DNA from: Pseudomonadota bacterium
Lineage (GTDB): Bacteria > Pseudomonadota > Alphaproteobacteria > Rhizobiales > Devosiaceae
Direction of reading: 5' to 3'
Length of the DNA: 33,764 nt
Assembly: GCA_023431205.1 (NCBI GenBank)
Contig: JAEYXQ010000049.1
Coordinates: 1-33,764 of the forward strand
Shown here: piece after piece, positions 1-8,631 of the stretch
How the letters are laid out: each line of letters begins with the position of its first letter
Numbering within the stretch: position 1 is the stretch's first letter
The notes under the pieces: generated by a model
What the model was told of the DNA's origin: nothing
The model's input: the letters and a program-made list of their open reading frames with translations, nothing else
Databases searched by the model: none
Position numbers and translations under genes: made by a program

Positions 1-250
1 GGGGAGGTCGCTCTTTCCCTGGGCTCGAGGGTGGTCCGCTCAGGTTCGGCGAGGATGGAAACCTTCCATCCCCCTGTCCGAAATGGAGTCGTCGCACCCC
101 GTTCTAAAATCCCGGCGCCCCGAGGCGGTGACGTCTCACTATTATTCATTCCAGAGGCGGCATCGCCTCGGGGTCCCGCTCCTCCCTCAACCGACGGTGC
201 CCCGGCGGACGAAGCCGCATGGGCAGCGGAAAATGATCGCGCCCGCCGCG

Positions 251-262
251 CTAACATGTTAG
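251..262. promoter_or_regulatory. Perfect 12-bp palindrome, candidate operator
   Basis: CTAACATGTTAG reads the same on both strands and ends 9 bases before the ATG of the lactate-dehydrogenase-like gene. A repressor bound here would cover the ribosome-binding region. No clear Shine-Dalgarno sequence is seen between it and the start codon. The regulator is unknown. A 12-bp palindrome can occur by chance, so this is a candidate only. A GAGGCG/CGCCTC hairpin with a four-base loop lies further upstream at 154-169. Confidence 0.35.
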
Positions 263-271
263 TCCACGCCC

Positions 272-3205
272 ATGCAGCAAGCCGTTCTTTCCTCCACCCA
301 GCCCAGGGCTCAATCACCGGACCGCCAGGCCGCAGGCGAGCGGGTCGTCGCCCGCCTCAGGGCCTTGATCCGCGGGCAGATGTATACCGACCCGCTGATG
401 ACCTATGCCTGGAGCGGGGACGCCAGTTCCTACCGGCTGATCCCGGCGGCGGTGGTGTTCGTCAATTCCGAGGACGAGGTGCGGGCGGTGTTCCGGGCAG
501 CGCGGGCCGAAGGACTGCCGGTGACCTTCCGCGCCGCCGGGACGTCGCTGTCGGGGCAGGCGGTGACCGATGGCGTGCTGGCAGTTCTGGGCGACGGCTG
601 GCGCAAGCTGACCATCCATGACGGGGCCGAGCAGATCACGCTGGGACCGGCGATCATCGTGGCGGAGGCGAACCGGGCGCTGAAGCCGTTCAACCGCAAG
701 ATCGGGCCGGACCCGGCTTCGCAGGCCACCTGCAAGATCGGCGGAGTGGTCAACAACAACTCGTCGGGCATGTGCTGCGGGGTGGCGCAGAACACCTACC
801 ACACCATGGCGCGGCTCCGGATCGTGCTGACCGATGGGACGGTGCTGGATTCGGGAGACGCGGCCGGTTGCGACAGCTTCCGCGTGACGCATGCGGCGAT
901 GCTGGAGGAAATCCACCAGTTGCACCACCAGGTGATGGCCGACCCGGAACTGGTGGCGCTGATCCGCCGCAAGTACCGGATCAAGAACACTGTCGGCTAT
1001 TCGCTCAATGCGCTGGTCGACTACCACGACCCGCTCGACATCCTGATCCACCTGATGGTGGGCTCGGAGGGCACGCTCGGCTTTGTGTCGGAGGTGACCT
1101 ACAACACGGTGCCCGAGCACCCGTTCAAGGCAACGGGGCTGATCCCCTTCCCCAACCCCGAGGCTGCCGGCCGCGCCATCATCGAGATGAGCAATGGCGG
1201 GGTGCAGGTGACGACCGGGATCACCGCGGCGGAATATATCGAGCGGCGGGCGCTGGCGACGGTGGAGCACCTGGCCCCGATGGCGCCGCTGCTGCCGTGG
1301 CTGACGGACACTTCCCCCGCGGTGCTGATCGATGTCACAGCGCCCAGCGCCGAGATCCTCGCGGCCGAGATGGCGCGGGCCGAGACACTGCTGCGGCGCC
1401 ACGGGGCCACCCATATCGACCTCTCCACGGACGAAGCCCGCAGCCACGCGCTGTGGGACATCCGCAAGGGCTTCTTCACCTCGGGCGGGGCGGCGCGGCC
1501 CAAGGGCACCTCGATGCTGACCGAGGACGTGGCGGCTCCGATCGAGCGGTTGGCCGAGTTCGTGGTCGACATGCGCAACCTGCTCGATGCCCATGGCTAC
1601 GAGGATGCGATCATCTTCGGCCACGCGCTGGCGGGAAACCTCCATTTCCAGATGAGCGACAACTTCGCCCAGGCGGGGGCGGCGGAGAAATTCGACCGGT
1701 TCAACCAGGAACTGTCGGAACTGGTGTCGATCCGCTATGGCGGCTCGCTCAAGGCCGAGCACGGCACCGGCCGCGCCATTGCGCCCTTCGTCGAGGCGGA
1801 ATGGGGTGCGACGGCCTACCGGATCATGCACCGGATCAAGGCGCTGTTCGATCCCGAACGGCTGCTCAACCCGGGCGTGCTGCTCAACGACGACCCCAAG
1901 ATCCACGTCAAGAACCTCAAGGTCATGCCGCTGGCCGACGAGATCGTCGACCTGTGCATCGAATGCGGGTTCTGCGAGCCCGCCTGCCCCAGCCACCACA
2001 TGACCCTGACCCCGCGCCAGCGCATTGCGGTGACCCGCGAGCGGGCGCGATTGCGGGCAACGGGCGAGGACCCGGAGCGCCTGGCGCGCTTCGATGCCGA
2101 TTTCCAGTATCCCGGGCTCGACACCTGTGCGGCGTGCAACCTCTGCTCGCTGCGCTGCCCGGTGGGAATCGAAACCGGCACCATGATCATGGGCGAGCGG
2201 GCGCGGCGGCGCGGCGGCACCGCCGAAGCGGTGGCCGGGTTCGTTGCGGGACACCGCGGCACGGTGGAAACCCTGATGCGCGGCGGCGTCGGCCTTGCCG
2301 ATGCGGCGCGGGCCGTGATTCCGGCGCCGGCGGTGGAAGCGGTCACCGAGACTGCGCGCAAGCTCACCGGCAAGCGGGTGCCGCGGGTGTCGCGGGCGCT
2401 CCATCGCGGACCGGGGGCGCCCAAGCTCGCACCCTCGCGGCAAGACCCGCGTCATAGCGGCTTTCCGGTGCCGGTGGCGCAATCGGGGCCGCCACGGATC
2501 GTCTATTTCCCGGCCTGTCCCAGCCGCATGTTCGGCGCGCCGGAGACGCGGCTGAAGCTGCTCAGCGCACCCGATGCCATGGTGGCCCTGCTCGAGCGCG
2601 CCGGCTACGAGGTGGTGATGCCCGATGGCGTCAACGGCCAGTGCTGCGGGCAGCCCTTCCAGTCCAAGGGCTTTCCGGCGGAGGCCGACCGTGTCGGCGG
2701 CGAACTGGTGGCTGCACTGTCGGACGTGGGCGGAGCGACGCTGCCGGTGGTCACCGATGCCTCGACCTGCGCCAAGCATCTGGCGGCGGTGCCCGGCGGG
2801 GCGGCGGTGATGGATTCGGCGCTGTTCGTGGCCGAGCACCTCCTGCCGCGGTTGACCGTGACCCAGCGCCTGCCAGTGGTGGCGGTGCATCACAACTGTT
2901 CGGCGCAGCGGCTCAAGGAGCAGCCGGCGACCGAGGCGGTGGCGGCCGCCTGCGCCGAGCGGGTGGCGGTGCTGAACTCGATCACCTGCTGCGGCTATGC
3001 CGGCGACAAGGGCCTGTTCGTGCCCGAACTCAACGCCCACGCCACACGGCGGGTGAAAGGGGACATTCCCGAGGGCTGCGAGATCGGCGTATCGACAGTG
3101 TCGACTTGCGCCTCTGGGCTGACCGAGCATGCGGGGGTGCCGTTCGTGGCACTGGTGAGCCTGCTCGAGTGGGCGACGCGGCCGTCGGCCACAAGCCTAT
3201 CGTAG
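272..3205 (+). CDS. FAD- and Fe-S-containing D-lactate dehydrogenase-like oxidoreductase (GlcD-GlcF fusion type)
   Basis: Respiratory 2-hydroxyacid dehydrogenase that probably oxidises D-lactate or a similar acid and passes electrons to the quinone pool at the inner membrane. The N-terminal half is an FAD-binding type 4 domain (about residues 50-230) followed by the FAD-oxidase C-terminal domain (about 290-545). Two ferredoxin-like cysteine clusters follow: C562, C565, C568, C572 and C619, C622, C625, C629. The C-terminal third has two CCG domains, with CC at 791 and 906. This GlcD plus GlcF fusion of about 930-1000 residues is the layout of Dld-II-type D-lactate dehydrogenases; the related YdiJ family acts on D-2-hydroxyglutarate, so the substrate is not certain. 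The ATG at 272 is the only start that keeps the whole N-terminal region, although its ribosome site is weak. A palindrome lies just upstream. Confidence 0.85.
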   Translation: MQQAVLSSTQPRAQSPDRQAAGERVVARLRALIRGQMYTDPLMTYAWSGDASSYRLIPAAVVFVNSEDEVRAVFRAARAEGLPVTFRAAGTSLSGQAVTDGVLAVLGDGWRKLTIHDGAEQITLGPAIIVAEANRALKPFNRKIGPDPASQATCKIGGVVNNNSSGMCCGVAQNTYHTMARLRIVLTDGTVLDSGDAAGCDSFRVTHAAMLEEIHQLHHQVMADPELVALIRRKYRIKNTVGYSLNALVDYHDPLDILIHLMVGSEGTLGFVSEVTYNTVPEHPFKATGLIPFPNPEAAGRAIIEMSNGGVQVTTGITAAEYIERRALATVEHLAPMAPLLPWLTDTSPAVLIDVTAPSAEILAAEMARAETLLRRHGATHIDLSTDEARSHALWDIRKGFFTSGGAARPKGTSMLTEDVAAPIERLAEFVVDMRNLLDAHGYEDAIIFGHALAGNLHFQMSDNFAQAGAAEKFDRFNQELSELVSIRYGGSLKAEHGTGRAIAPFVEAEWGATAYRIMHRIKALFDPERLLNPGVLLNDDPKIHVKNLKVMPLADEIVDLCIECGFCEPACPSHHMTLTPRQRIAVTRERARLRATGEDPERLARFDADFQYPGLDTCAACNLCSLRCPVGIETGTMIMGERARRRGGTAEAVAGFVAGHRGTVETLMRGGVGLADAARAVIPAPAVEAVTETARKLTGKRVPRVSRALHRGPGAPKLAPSRQDPRHSGFPVPVAQSGPPRIVYFPACPSRMFGAPETRLKLLSAPDAMVALLERAGYEVVMPDGVNGQCCGQPFQSKGFPAEADRVGGELVAALSDVGGATLPVVTDASTCAKHLAAVPGGAAVMDSALFVAEHLLPRLTVTQRLPVVAVHHNCSAQRLKEQPATEAVAAACAERVAVLNSITCCGYAGDKGLFVPELNAHATRRVKGDIPEGCEIGVSTVSTCASGLTEHAGVPFVALVSLLEWATRPSATSLS

Positions 3206-3287
3206 ACCTCATCCTGAGCCCGTCGAAGGACGAGGTCGCGGGCACTGAGTTACCGACCTCGTGGTTCGACAAGCTCACCATGAGGTC
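3205..3287. repeat. Pair of 33-nt hairpin repeats, one of each variant, in inverted orientation
   Basis: Two 33-nt units, 3205-3237 and 3255-3287. Each has arms GACCTC and GAGGTC with an inner stem and a loop of the type GAGCnnGTCGA. The first has TCCT pairing with AGGA; the second, read on the minus strand, has TGGT pairing with ACCA. All other stem positions are the same. The two units are also inverted relative to each other and could pair. They fill most of the gap between the dehydrogenase stop and the next start. Further copies are at 5179-5211, 13558-13590 and 13663-13695. Confidence 0.8.
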
Positions 3288-3356
3288 TATGGGGGCGCAC
3301 CGCTTGCTTCGAGCGCGCAGCTTGCCCCCGCCCCACTCTGGGACTACTGCCCCCGC

Positions 3357-4550
3357 ATGATCCACAGCACCACCATCACCAGCCTCGGCCACAAGGGCGA
3401 GGGCATCGCCGAAGTCGAGGGCCGGCGCGTGTTCGTGCCGCTGGGGCTGCCCGGCGAGATGGTCACGGTGGACTTGGAGGGGGACCGCGGCACGCTGGTG
3501 GAACTGGTCGAACCCTCACCGGACCGGCAGGTGCCGTTCTGCTCGCATTTCGGCCGCTGCGGCGGCTGCCAGTTGCAGCACCTGGCGCGGCCCGCCTACG
3601 AGGCGTTCAAGATCGGGCTGGTCGAGGCGCCTCTGAGGCAGGCCGGCATCGAGGCAAAGGTGACGCGCTTCATCGATGCGGCGGGGGATGGGCGGCGGCG
3701 GGCGACCCTGCATGCCAGGCGCGAGGGCGCCGGCTATATGCGGCTGCGCAGCCACCAGGTGCACCCGATCGACCATTGCCCCATCCTGGTGCCGGCACTC
3801 GATCCGGCGCCTGAGATCACGCAGGCGGTGCAGGAGGCGATCGGGGAAGCCGATGTCAGCTTCACGGCGACACTGAGCGGGCTCGATGTGGCGGTCCGCA
3901 CCGAAAAGAAGCAGGCGCGGCCGGAGCGACTGGTGCCGGTCGCCACTCGCTTCCGGCTGGCGCGACTGGCGCTGAATGGCGAGATGGTGCTGATGAATGC
4001 GCCGCCGGTCATCGGCATGGGCCGGGCGCGGGTGGAGCTGCCGATCGGCAGCTTCCTGCAGGCGACGACAGAAGCGGAGGCCGCCCTCGCTCACTATGTG
4101 GTCGACACCGTGGGCAAGGCCAAGCGGGTGGCTGACCTGTTCTGCGGCGTCGGACCCTTCACCCTGCGGCTGGCCGAGCAGTCGCCGGTGTTCGCCGCCG
4201 ACAGCGACAAGGCGGCGGTGATGGCGCTCAACAAGGCGGCGCGGCACGCCAAGGGCTTGAAGACGATCACCGTCAAGCCCCGCGACCTGTTCCGCGACCC
4301 GCTGACCCGCTTCGAGCTCGACTACGATGCGGTGGTGCTGGATCCGCCGCGGGCCGGTGCCGAGGCGCAGGTCAAGGAACTTGCCGCCTCCAAGGTGAAG
4401 CTCATCGTGATGGTCGCCTGTGACGCGCGCACCTTCGCCCGCGACGCAGCGACACTGGTGAAGGCAGGGTTCAGGCTCGAGGAGCTGGTGGCGGTCGACC
4501 AGTTCACGCAATCAACCCACGTTGAAATCGCTTCAACTTTTCGGCGCTAG
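3357..4550 (+). CDS. Class I SAM-dependent RNA methyltransferase, TrmA/RlmD (uracil-5) family
   Basis: Predicted to methylate C5 of a uridine in rRNA or tRNA using S-adenosylmethionine, in the cytoplasm. The N terminus is TRAM-like (about residues 1-55). It is followed by the Fe-S cluster motif CSHFGRCGGC, with a fourth candidate cysteine in the HCP segment near residue 142. The SAM-binding loop is DLFCGVGPFT (about 260), DPPRAGAEAQ is near 330, and the catalytic cysteine lies in ACDARTFARD (about 350). The length of 397 residues fits the family. The frame is open further upstream to 3261, but that extension runs through the 33-nt repeats and has no family resemblance, so I start at the ATG that begins MIHSTT. 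The target nucleotide cannot be told from sequence. Confidence 0.85.
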   Translation: MIHSTTITSLGHKGEGIAEVEGRRVFVPLGLPGEMVTVDLEGDRGTLVELVEPSPDRQVPFCSHFGRCGGCQLQHLARPAYEAFKIGLVEAPLRQAGIEAKVTRFIDAAGDGRRRATLHARREGAGYMRLRSHQVHPIDHCPILVPALDPAPEITQAVQEAIGEADVSFTATLSGLDVAVRTEKKQARPERLVPVATRFRLARLALNGEMVLMNAPPVIGMGRARVELPIGSFLQATTEAEAALAHYVVDTVGKAKRVADLFCGVGPFTLRLAEQSPVFAADSDKAAVMALNKAARHAKGLKTITVKPRDLFRDPLTRFELDYDAVVLDPPRAGAEAQVKELAASKVKLIVMVACDARTFARDAATLVKAGFRLEELVAVDQFTQSTHVEIASTFRR

Positions 4551-4641
4551 CGCAACCCACGCCAAACGCTGACGTTGGGTGAGGTATCCCGAAACATCAG
4601 CTTTGTGCGGTGGGGCACCGCTGCAAAATGGAGCCTACCAA

Positions 4642-5055
4642 ATGCAGGTATTCAAGACCGGTCTTGCCATCGCGGCCCTGTGCGCCGCCACCATTGTTCC
4701 CACTTTGGCCCAGCAGCAGTCGCTGCGCACCAACCGGATCGAGCCGCCGCAGGGCGTGTTCGTGGACGAGTACGGCACCTCGTTCACCTTCTCGGCCTGC
4801 GGTGAAGGCGCTGCCCTGTGCGGCGTGCTCAACGACATCCAGGGCAATTCCCGGACCGAAGAGAACCTTGCCTATGTCGGCCAGCAGGTGATGCAGGCCC
4901 AGCCGAGCGGCCCCAACACGTGGGAAGGCACGGTGATCTTCGACGGCAAGGAAGCCAAGGCAACGATCACCCAGACCGGCCCCGATACGGTCGAGATCCA
5001 GGGTTGCCGCGCCGCCATCCTGTGCCAGACGCTGGTGTTCAACAAGGCGTCGTAA
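4642..5055 (+). CDS. Small secreted protein, DUF2147-like
   Basis: A 137-residue protein with a typical signal peptide: MQVFKTG, then a hydrophobic stretch, with probable cleavage near residue 24 before QQQS. The mature part has pairs of cysteines and a WEGTVIFDGKEAKATI segment, followed near the C terminus by GC and LCQ. This resembles DUF2147, a family of small periplasmic proteins of unknown role, though the match is not strong. I chose the ATG at 4642 because it has GGAG eight bases upstream and starts right at the signal peptide; an earlier in-frame ATG at 4579 would put 21 hydrophilic residues in front of it. A strong terminator follows, so it is probably monocistronic. Confidence 0.7.
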   Translation: MQVFKTGLAIAALCAATIVPTLAQQQSLRTNRIEPPQGVFVDEYGTSFTFSACGEGAALCGVLNDIQGNSRTEENLAYVGQQVMQAQPSGPNTWEGTVIFDGKEAKATITQTGPDTVEIQGCRAAILCQTLVFNKAS

Positions 5056-5084
5056 GCGCTGGTTGTTGCACCGGCCAAAGAAAG

Positions 5085-5106
5085 AACCCCGGCCATGGCC
5101 GGGGTT
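5085..5106 (+). terminator. Rho-independent terminator after the secreted-protein gene
   Basis: A perfect 22-base palindrome with arms AACCCCGGCC and GGCCGGGGTT, followed by TTCGTTTG. It lies 30 bases after the stop codon. The high-GC stem followed by T-rich sequence is a classic intrinsic terminator on the plus strand. Confidence 0.85.
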
Positions 5107-5134
5107 TTCGTTTGGGTTGCGCGCTCAGCAGTCA

Positions 5135-5211
5135 CCTTACCTCCCCTGAAGGGGGAGGAGGACGAGAGATCGGGCCGCGATGTCGTGGTTCGGCAGACTC
5201 ACCATGAGGTC
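5135..5211. repeat. CTCCCC..GGGGAG hairpin repeat followed by a 33-nt hairpin unit
   Basis: The first element (5135-5158) reads CCTTACCTCCCC, TGAA, then GGGGGAGG and can fold on itself. The second (5179-5211) is a divergent copy of the 33-nt unit, in the TGGT/ACCA form, with GATGTC and GAGGTC as outer arms. The same pairing of the two families recurs after the TetR gene at about 13.5 kb, so they appear to travel together. The elements lie between a plus-strand terminator and the 3' end of the minus-strand isomerase gene. Confidence 0.7.
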
Positions 5212-5247
5212 CATGGGGGATCGGGGCACCCCCACTCACACGGAGCC

Positions 5248-6075
5248 TCAGCACACCGTCGCGACGCGGTCCCTGATAACCTCAAGCACTTCGTCGCCGG
5301 AACGCTTCCACCAGTTCTCGGTGGAGAAGATTTCCACCTCCTGAGGGCCGTGGTAGCCGGCGGCTTCGATCATGGCGCGGATGGATTTGAGGTCGATCAC
5401 GCCGTCGCCCATCATGCCGCGGTCGTTGAGCATGTCGCGGGTGGGCACCAGCCAGTCGCAGATGTGGTGGGCGAAGATGCGCTTCATGCGGCCGGCGCGC
5501 TGGATGGCGCGCTCGAGATTGGGATCCCACCAGACGTGGTAGACGTCGATGGCGACGCCAACGGTTTCGCCGAGCGTCTCGCAGATGTCGAGCGCCTGAT
5601 CGATGGTGTTCACGCAGGCGCGGTCGGCGGCATACATCGGATGCAGCGGCTCGATGGCGATGCGGACGCCGGAGGCCTTGGCGTGGGGCAGCATGGCGGC
5701 GATACCGTCGGCGACCATGCGGCGGGCACCGGGCAGGTCCCTGCTGGAGCCGGGCAGACCGCCCACAACCAGCACCAGGCAGTCGGCGTTGAGCGCGGCC
5801 GCCTCGTCGATGGCGCGCAGATTGTCGTCGATGGCCTTCTGGCGCCCTTCGGCGGTTTCGGCTGGGAACATGCCGCCGCGACAGACGCCGGTGACCCGCA
5901 GCTTGTTGTCGCGCACGATGCGGGCGGCTTCATCGAGGCCGATCGCAGCGATCTGGTCACGCCAGGGGGAGATGGCGGTGATGCCGTGGCGCAGGCACCC
6001 GTCGACAGCTTCGGTAAACCCCCACTGGCCGCGGGTAGTGGCGAGGTTGAGGGAAATCAAGGTATCGGCGCTCAT
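5248..6075 (-). CDS. Sugar phosphate isomerase/epimerase family protein (AP endonuclease 2 type TIM barrel)
   Basis: A 275-residue TIM-barrel protein of the xylose-isomerase-like / AP_endonuc_2 family. Recognisable segments are CRGGMFPAE near residue 68, AIEPLHPMY near 140, AIDVYHVWWDP near 185, HICDW near 210 and VEIFST near 255. These carry the Glu, Asp and His residues that bind a metal in the family. Members isomerise or epimerise sugars or keto acids; the substrate here is unknown. The start ATG overlaps the stop of the DUF993 gene by ATGA, so the two are translationally coupled. It is the last gene of the minus-strand catabolic operon next to the TctCBA transporter. Confidence 0.8.
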   Translation of the reverse strand: MSADTLISLNLATTRGQWGFTEAVDGCLRHGITAISPWRDQIAAIGLDEAARIVRDNKLRVTGVCRGGMFPAETAEGRQKAIDDNLRAIDEAAALNADCLVLVVGGLPGSSRDLPGARRMVADGIAAMLPHAKASGVRIAIEPLHPMYAADRACVNTIDQALDICETLGETVGVAIDVYHVWWDPNLERAIQRAGRMKRIFAHHICDWLVPTRDMLNDRGMMGDGVIDLKSIRAMIEAAGYHGPQEVEIFSTENWWKRSGDEVLEVIRDRVATVC

Positions 6076-7241
6076 GCGGCCACTCCATGAACGGCGAGGA
6101 CATCGCGCATGCGGCGGGTGGCAAGCTCGGGATCGGCGAGGACGCGGGCCTTGTCGGCAAGCCGGAAGAGTTCGGCCAGGTGCTGCAGCGAGCGGGTCGA
6201 CTGCTGGCCGCCGATCATGGCGAAGTGGTCCTGCAGGCCGTTGAGATAGGCCAGGAACACCACGCCGGTCTTGTAGAAGCGGGTGGGCGCGGCGAAGATG
6301 TGGCGGCTGAGCGGGACGGACGGCTCGAGCAGGTTGAAGAACTCGGTAGCGTTGCGACGACCCAGGGCGGCGAGGCCGGCCGAGGCGGCGGGGGCAATGG
6401 CATCGAAGATGCCGAGCAGGGCATGGGAATAGCCCTGGTCGTCACCGGCAATCAGTTCGGCATAGTTGAAGTCGTCGCCGGTATACATCTTCACCGACGC
6501 CGGCAACCGGCGGCGCATGGCGATCTCCTTTTCGGCGGAGAGCAGCGAAATTTTGATGCCGTCGACCTTGTCGGCATTGGCGGCGATGACATCGAGGCAG
6601 ACATCCATGGCCGCGCCGTGGTCGCCACGGCCCCAATAGCCTTCGAGCGCCGGATCGAACATCTCGCCAAGCCAGTGCATGATCACCGGCTGCCGGACCT
6701 GCGAGAGGATGCGGCCGTAGACCCGGCCATAGTCGTCCGGAGATTTCGCCGCTGCGGCCAGCGCGCGGCTTGCCATCAGGATGACGCGGCCGCCCTGCCC
6801 TTCGACGAACCCGACCTGCTCCTCATAGGCGCGGATGATGTCATCGACCGTGACGTCGGGGCCGGGGGCGAGATGATCGGTGCCGACGCCATAGGCGATC
6901 AGCGCATCGTCGCGGGTACGCGTTTCGGCCTGAGAGCGGCGGATCAGCTCCTGCGCGTCGGTCCAGGTCAGGCCCATGCCGCGCTGGGCGGTATCCATGG
7001 CTTCGGCGACGCCGAGGCCGAGATCCCAAAGACGGTGGCGAAAGGCGACGGTCCGGTCCCAGTCGATGGCGGGGGTAAGCCACGGATCGTTGCTGGCCAG
7101 CGGGTCGGCGACGACATGGGCTGCCGCAAAGGCGATGCGCGGGAAGTCGGTGGCCTTGAACTTGACGAAGGGGATCGGGTCGCCAGTCAGGGTGTAGGGG
7201 CTGATCGAACGGTCGGGGTTGGGCAGGTTGATCGTGGGCAT
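6072..7241 (-). CDS. DUF993 family, dihydrodipicolinate-synthase-like aldolase/dehydratase
   Basis: A 389-residue protein that I recognise as the DUF993 family, annotated as related to the DapA-type class I aldolase barrels. Typical segments are VPFVKFKATDFPRIAFAAAH near the N terminus, a central VDGIKISLLSAEKE with the candidate Schiff-base lysine at IKIS, and MYTGDDFNYAEL. The family has no established substrate. I start at the ATG beginning MPTINLP because GAGGAAG lies five bases upstream on this strand; a longer frame runs into the repeat at 7273-7369. It couples by ATGA to the isomerase gene and is separated from the upstream oxidoreductase by 166 bases holding that repeat. A keto-sugar or sugar-acid cleavage role is inferred from its neighbours. 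Confidence 0.8.
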   Translation of the reverse strand: MPTINLPNPDRSISPYTLTGDPIPFVKFKATDFPRIAFAAAHVVADPLASNDPWLTPAIDWDRTVAFRHRLWDLGLGVAEAMDTAQRGMGLTWTDAQELIRRSQAETRTRDDALIAYGVGTDHLAPGPDVTVDDIIRAYEEQVGFVEGQGGRVILMASRALAAAAKSPDDYGRVYGRILSQVRQPVIMHWLGEMFDPALEGYWGRGDHGAAMDVCLDVIAANADKVDGIKISLLSAEKEIAMRRRLPASVKMYTGDDFNYAELIAGDDQGYSHALLGIFDAIAPAASAGLAALGRRNATEFFNLLEPSVPLSRHIFAAPTRFYKTGVVFLAYLNGLQDHFAMIGGQQSTRSLQHLAELFRLADKARVLADPELATRRMRDVLAVHGVAA

Positions 7242-7272
7242 GTGACTTCCTCGAAGTCTCAACAAACTCGGT

Positions 7273-7369
7273 GTCATCCCCGCGGAAGCGGGATCCATCC
7301 TGAGGTCCTGTCACCATCGCTGAGGGCTGACGCATCTCAGGATGGGCCCCGGCTCAAGGCCGGGGTGAC
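7273..7369. repeat. Composite inverted repeat of two CG-rich hairpins (BIME-like)
   Basis: The element begins GTCATCCCCGC and ends GGGGTGAC, and has inner arms ATCCTGAG and CTCAGGAT. It contains a CCCGCGGAAGCGGG hairpin and a CCCCGGCTCAAGGCCGGGG hairpin. The overall inverted arrangement resembles repeat clusters dispersed in Devosia and relatives. It splits a putative operon, between the oxidoreductase and DUF993 genes, where it could act as a transcript-processing or attenuation point. Confidence 0.75.
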
Positions 7370-7407
7370 ATCCGGCGGGTGTGGGCAGAGTGCGCCTCGC
7401 TCAAGGG

Positions 7408-8559
7408 TCAGAACTGCAGTTCCGGCACGGCGAGCCAGCGGCGCTCGGCCCAGCTCTGGAGGCCCAGCTCGGCGAGCTGGACGCCGCGGGCGCCGGCTTC
7501 GAGGCCGAACTCCCACGGGGCATCCTCGGCCACGTGCTTGAGGAACATTTCCCACTGCGCCTTGAAGCCGTTCTCGGCGGGCCAGTTGTCCGGAACTTCC
7601 TCCCAATCCTCGAAGAAGTTCATGGTCTGCGGCTGGTCGGGGTTCCACACGGGCTTGGGCGTGTTGACGCGATGCTGGGTCCAGCATTTGTGCAGGCCCG
7701 CGACGGCGGAGCCATGGGTGCCGTCGACATGGAAGGTGACAAGGTCGTCGCGGCGAACGCGGGTCGTCCAGCTGGAGTTGACCTGGGCGATGATGCCGCC
7801 CTCGAGCTCGAAGGTGGCGTAGGCGGCGTCGTCGGTGTCGGCCTGGAAGCGGTTGCCCTTTTCGTCGACGCGCTCGGGAATGTGGGTGGCGCCAAGGCAG
7901 GAGACGGCCTTGACCGGCGCGAAGGTGTTGTCCAGCACGTAGCGCCAGTGGCACAGCATGTCGATGATGATGCCGCCGCCATCGGCCTTGCGGTAGTTCC
8001 AACTCGGGCGCTGCGCCTTCTGCCAGTCACCCTCGAACACCCAGTAGCCGAATTCGCCGCGCACGGACAGGATCTGGCCGAAAAAGCCGGAGTCGCGCAG
8101 CATCTTGAGCTTCATCAGGCCCGGCAGGAACAGCTTGTCTTGGACCACGCCGTGCTTGAGGCCGGAGGCGCGGGCCTTCTTGGCGAGATCGACGGCGATG
8201 TCGAGCGAGTCCGAAGTGGGCTTTTCGCAATAGACGTGCTTGCCGGCGGCCAGCGCCTTCTCGATCAGGCCAGCGCGCATCAGCGTGGTGCCGGCATCGA
8301 AAAACACGGTGTCATCGGGGTTGGCGAGGGCGGCGTCGAGATCGGTCGACCAGCGCGGGATGGCGTGCTTTTCGGCGAGGCGCTGAATCTTCTCGCGGTC
8401 GCGGCCGACGATGATCGGGTCGACAACGAGCCGATCGCCGTTGGACAGCACGACGCCGCCCTGGTCGCGGATCGCCAGGATGGAGCGCACCAGGTGCTGG
8501 TTGTAGCCCATGCGTCCGGTGACGCCATGCATGATGAGGCCGAGGCGCCGTTCCGCCAT
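7408..8559 (-). CDS. Gfo/Idh/MocA family NAD(P)-dependent oxidoreductase
   Basis: A 383-residue dehydrogenase of the Gfo/Idh/MocA family, which oxidises a hydroxyl of a sugar, inositol or related compound with NAD(P). The N-terminal Rossmann fold shows GVTGRMGYNQ at residues 12-21, longer than the usual GxGxxG. The family signature YCEKPTSDS lies near residue 108. The C-terminal half is the alpha/beta substrate domain with FGYWVFEGDWQ and HWRYVLD, where a His is a likely catalytic residue. GGAGGGG precedes the ATG by nine bases. It is the first gene of the minus-strand operon, with a palindromic operator just upstream. The substrate is unknown. Confidence 0.85.
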   Translation of the reverse strand: MAERRLGLIMHGVTGRMGYNQHLVRSILAIRDQGGVVLSNGDRLVVDPIIVGRDREKIQRLAEKHAIPRWSTDLDAALANPDDTVFFDAGTTLMRAGLIEKALAAGKHVYCEKPTSDSLDIAVDLAKKARASGLKHGVVQDKLFLPGLMKLKMLRDSGFFGQILSVRGEFGYWVFEGDWQKAQRPSWNYRKADGGGIIIDMLCHWRYVLDNTFAPVKAVSCLGATHIPERVDEKGNRFQADTDDAAYATFELEGGIIAQVNSSWTTRVRRDDLVTFHVDGTHGSAVAGLHKCWTQHRVNTPKPVWNPDQPQTMNFFEDWEEVPDNWPAENGFKAQWEMFLKHVAEDAPWEFGLEAGARGVQLAELGLQSWAERRWLAVPELQF

Positions 8560-8575
8560 TGCTGTATCCCCTCCG

Positions 8576-8599
8576 GTGTAACTAGCTGGTTACTTACAC
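8576..8599. promoter_or_regulatory. Palindromic operator upstream of the oxidoreductase operon
   Basis: GTAACTAGCTGGTTAC (8578-8593) is an imperfect inverted repeat nested in a wider one with arms GTGTAA and TTACAC (8576-8599). It lies 17-40 bases upstream of the oxidoreductase ATG. The 16-base core has the same pattern, [GC]TAACnnnnTGGTTA[CG], as the site at 9475-9490. I infer that the TetR regulator at the far end of the locus binds both. Confidence 0.7.
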
Positions 8600-8631
8600 A
8601 CCGTCGGTGCGCCTCGTCAAGCGGGGTTGCG

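Noticed and set aside
314..3130. Very long open frame antisense to the dehydrogenase gene
   Set aside because: High-GC coding strands leave long open frames on the opposite strand. The translation is rich in Arg, His and Pro with no known domain, while the plus strand encodes a clear enzyme.
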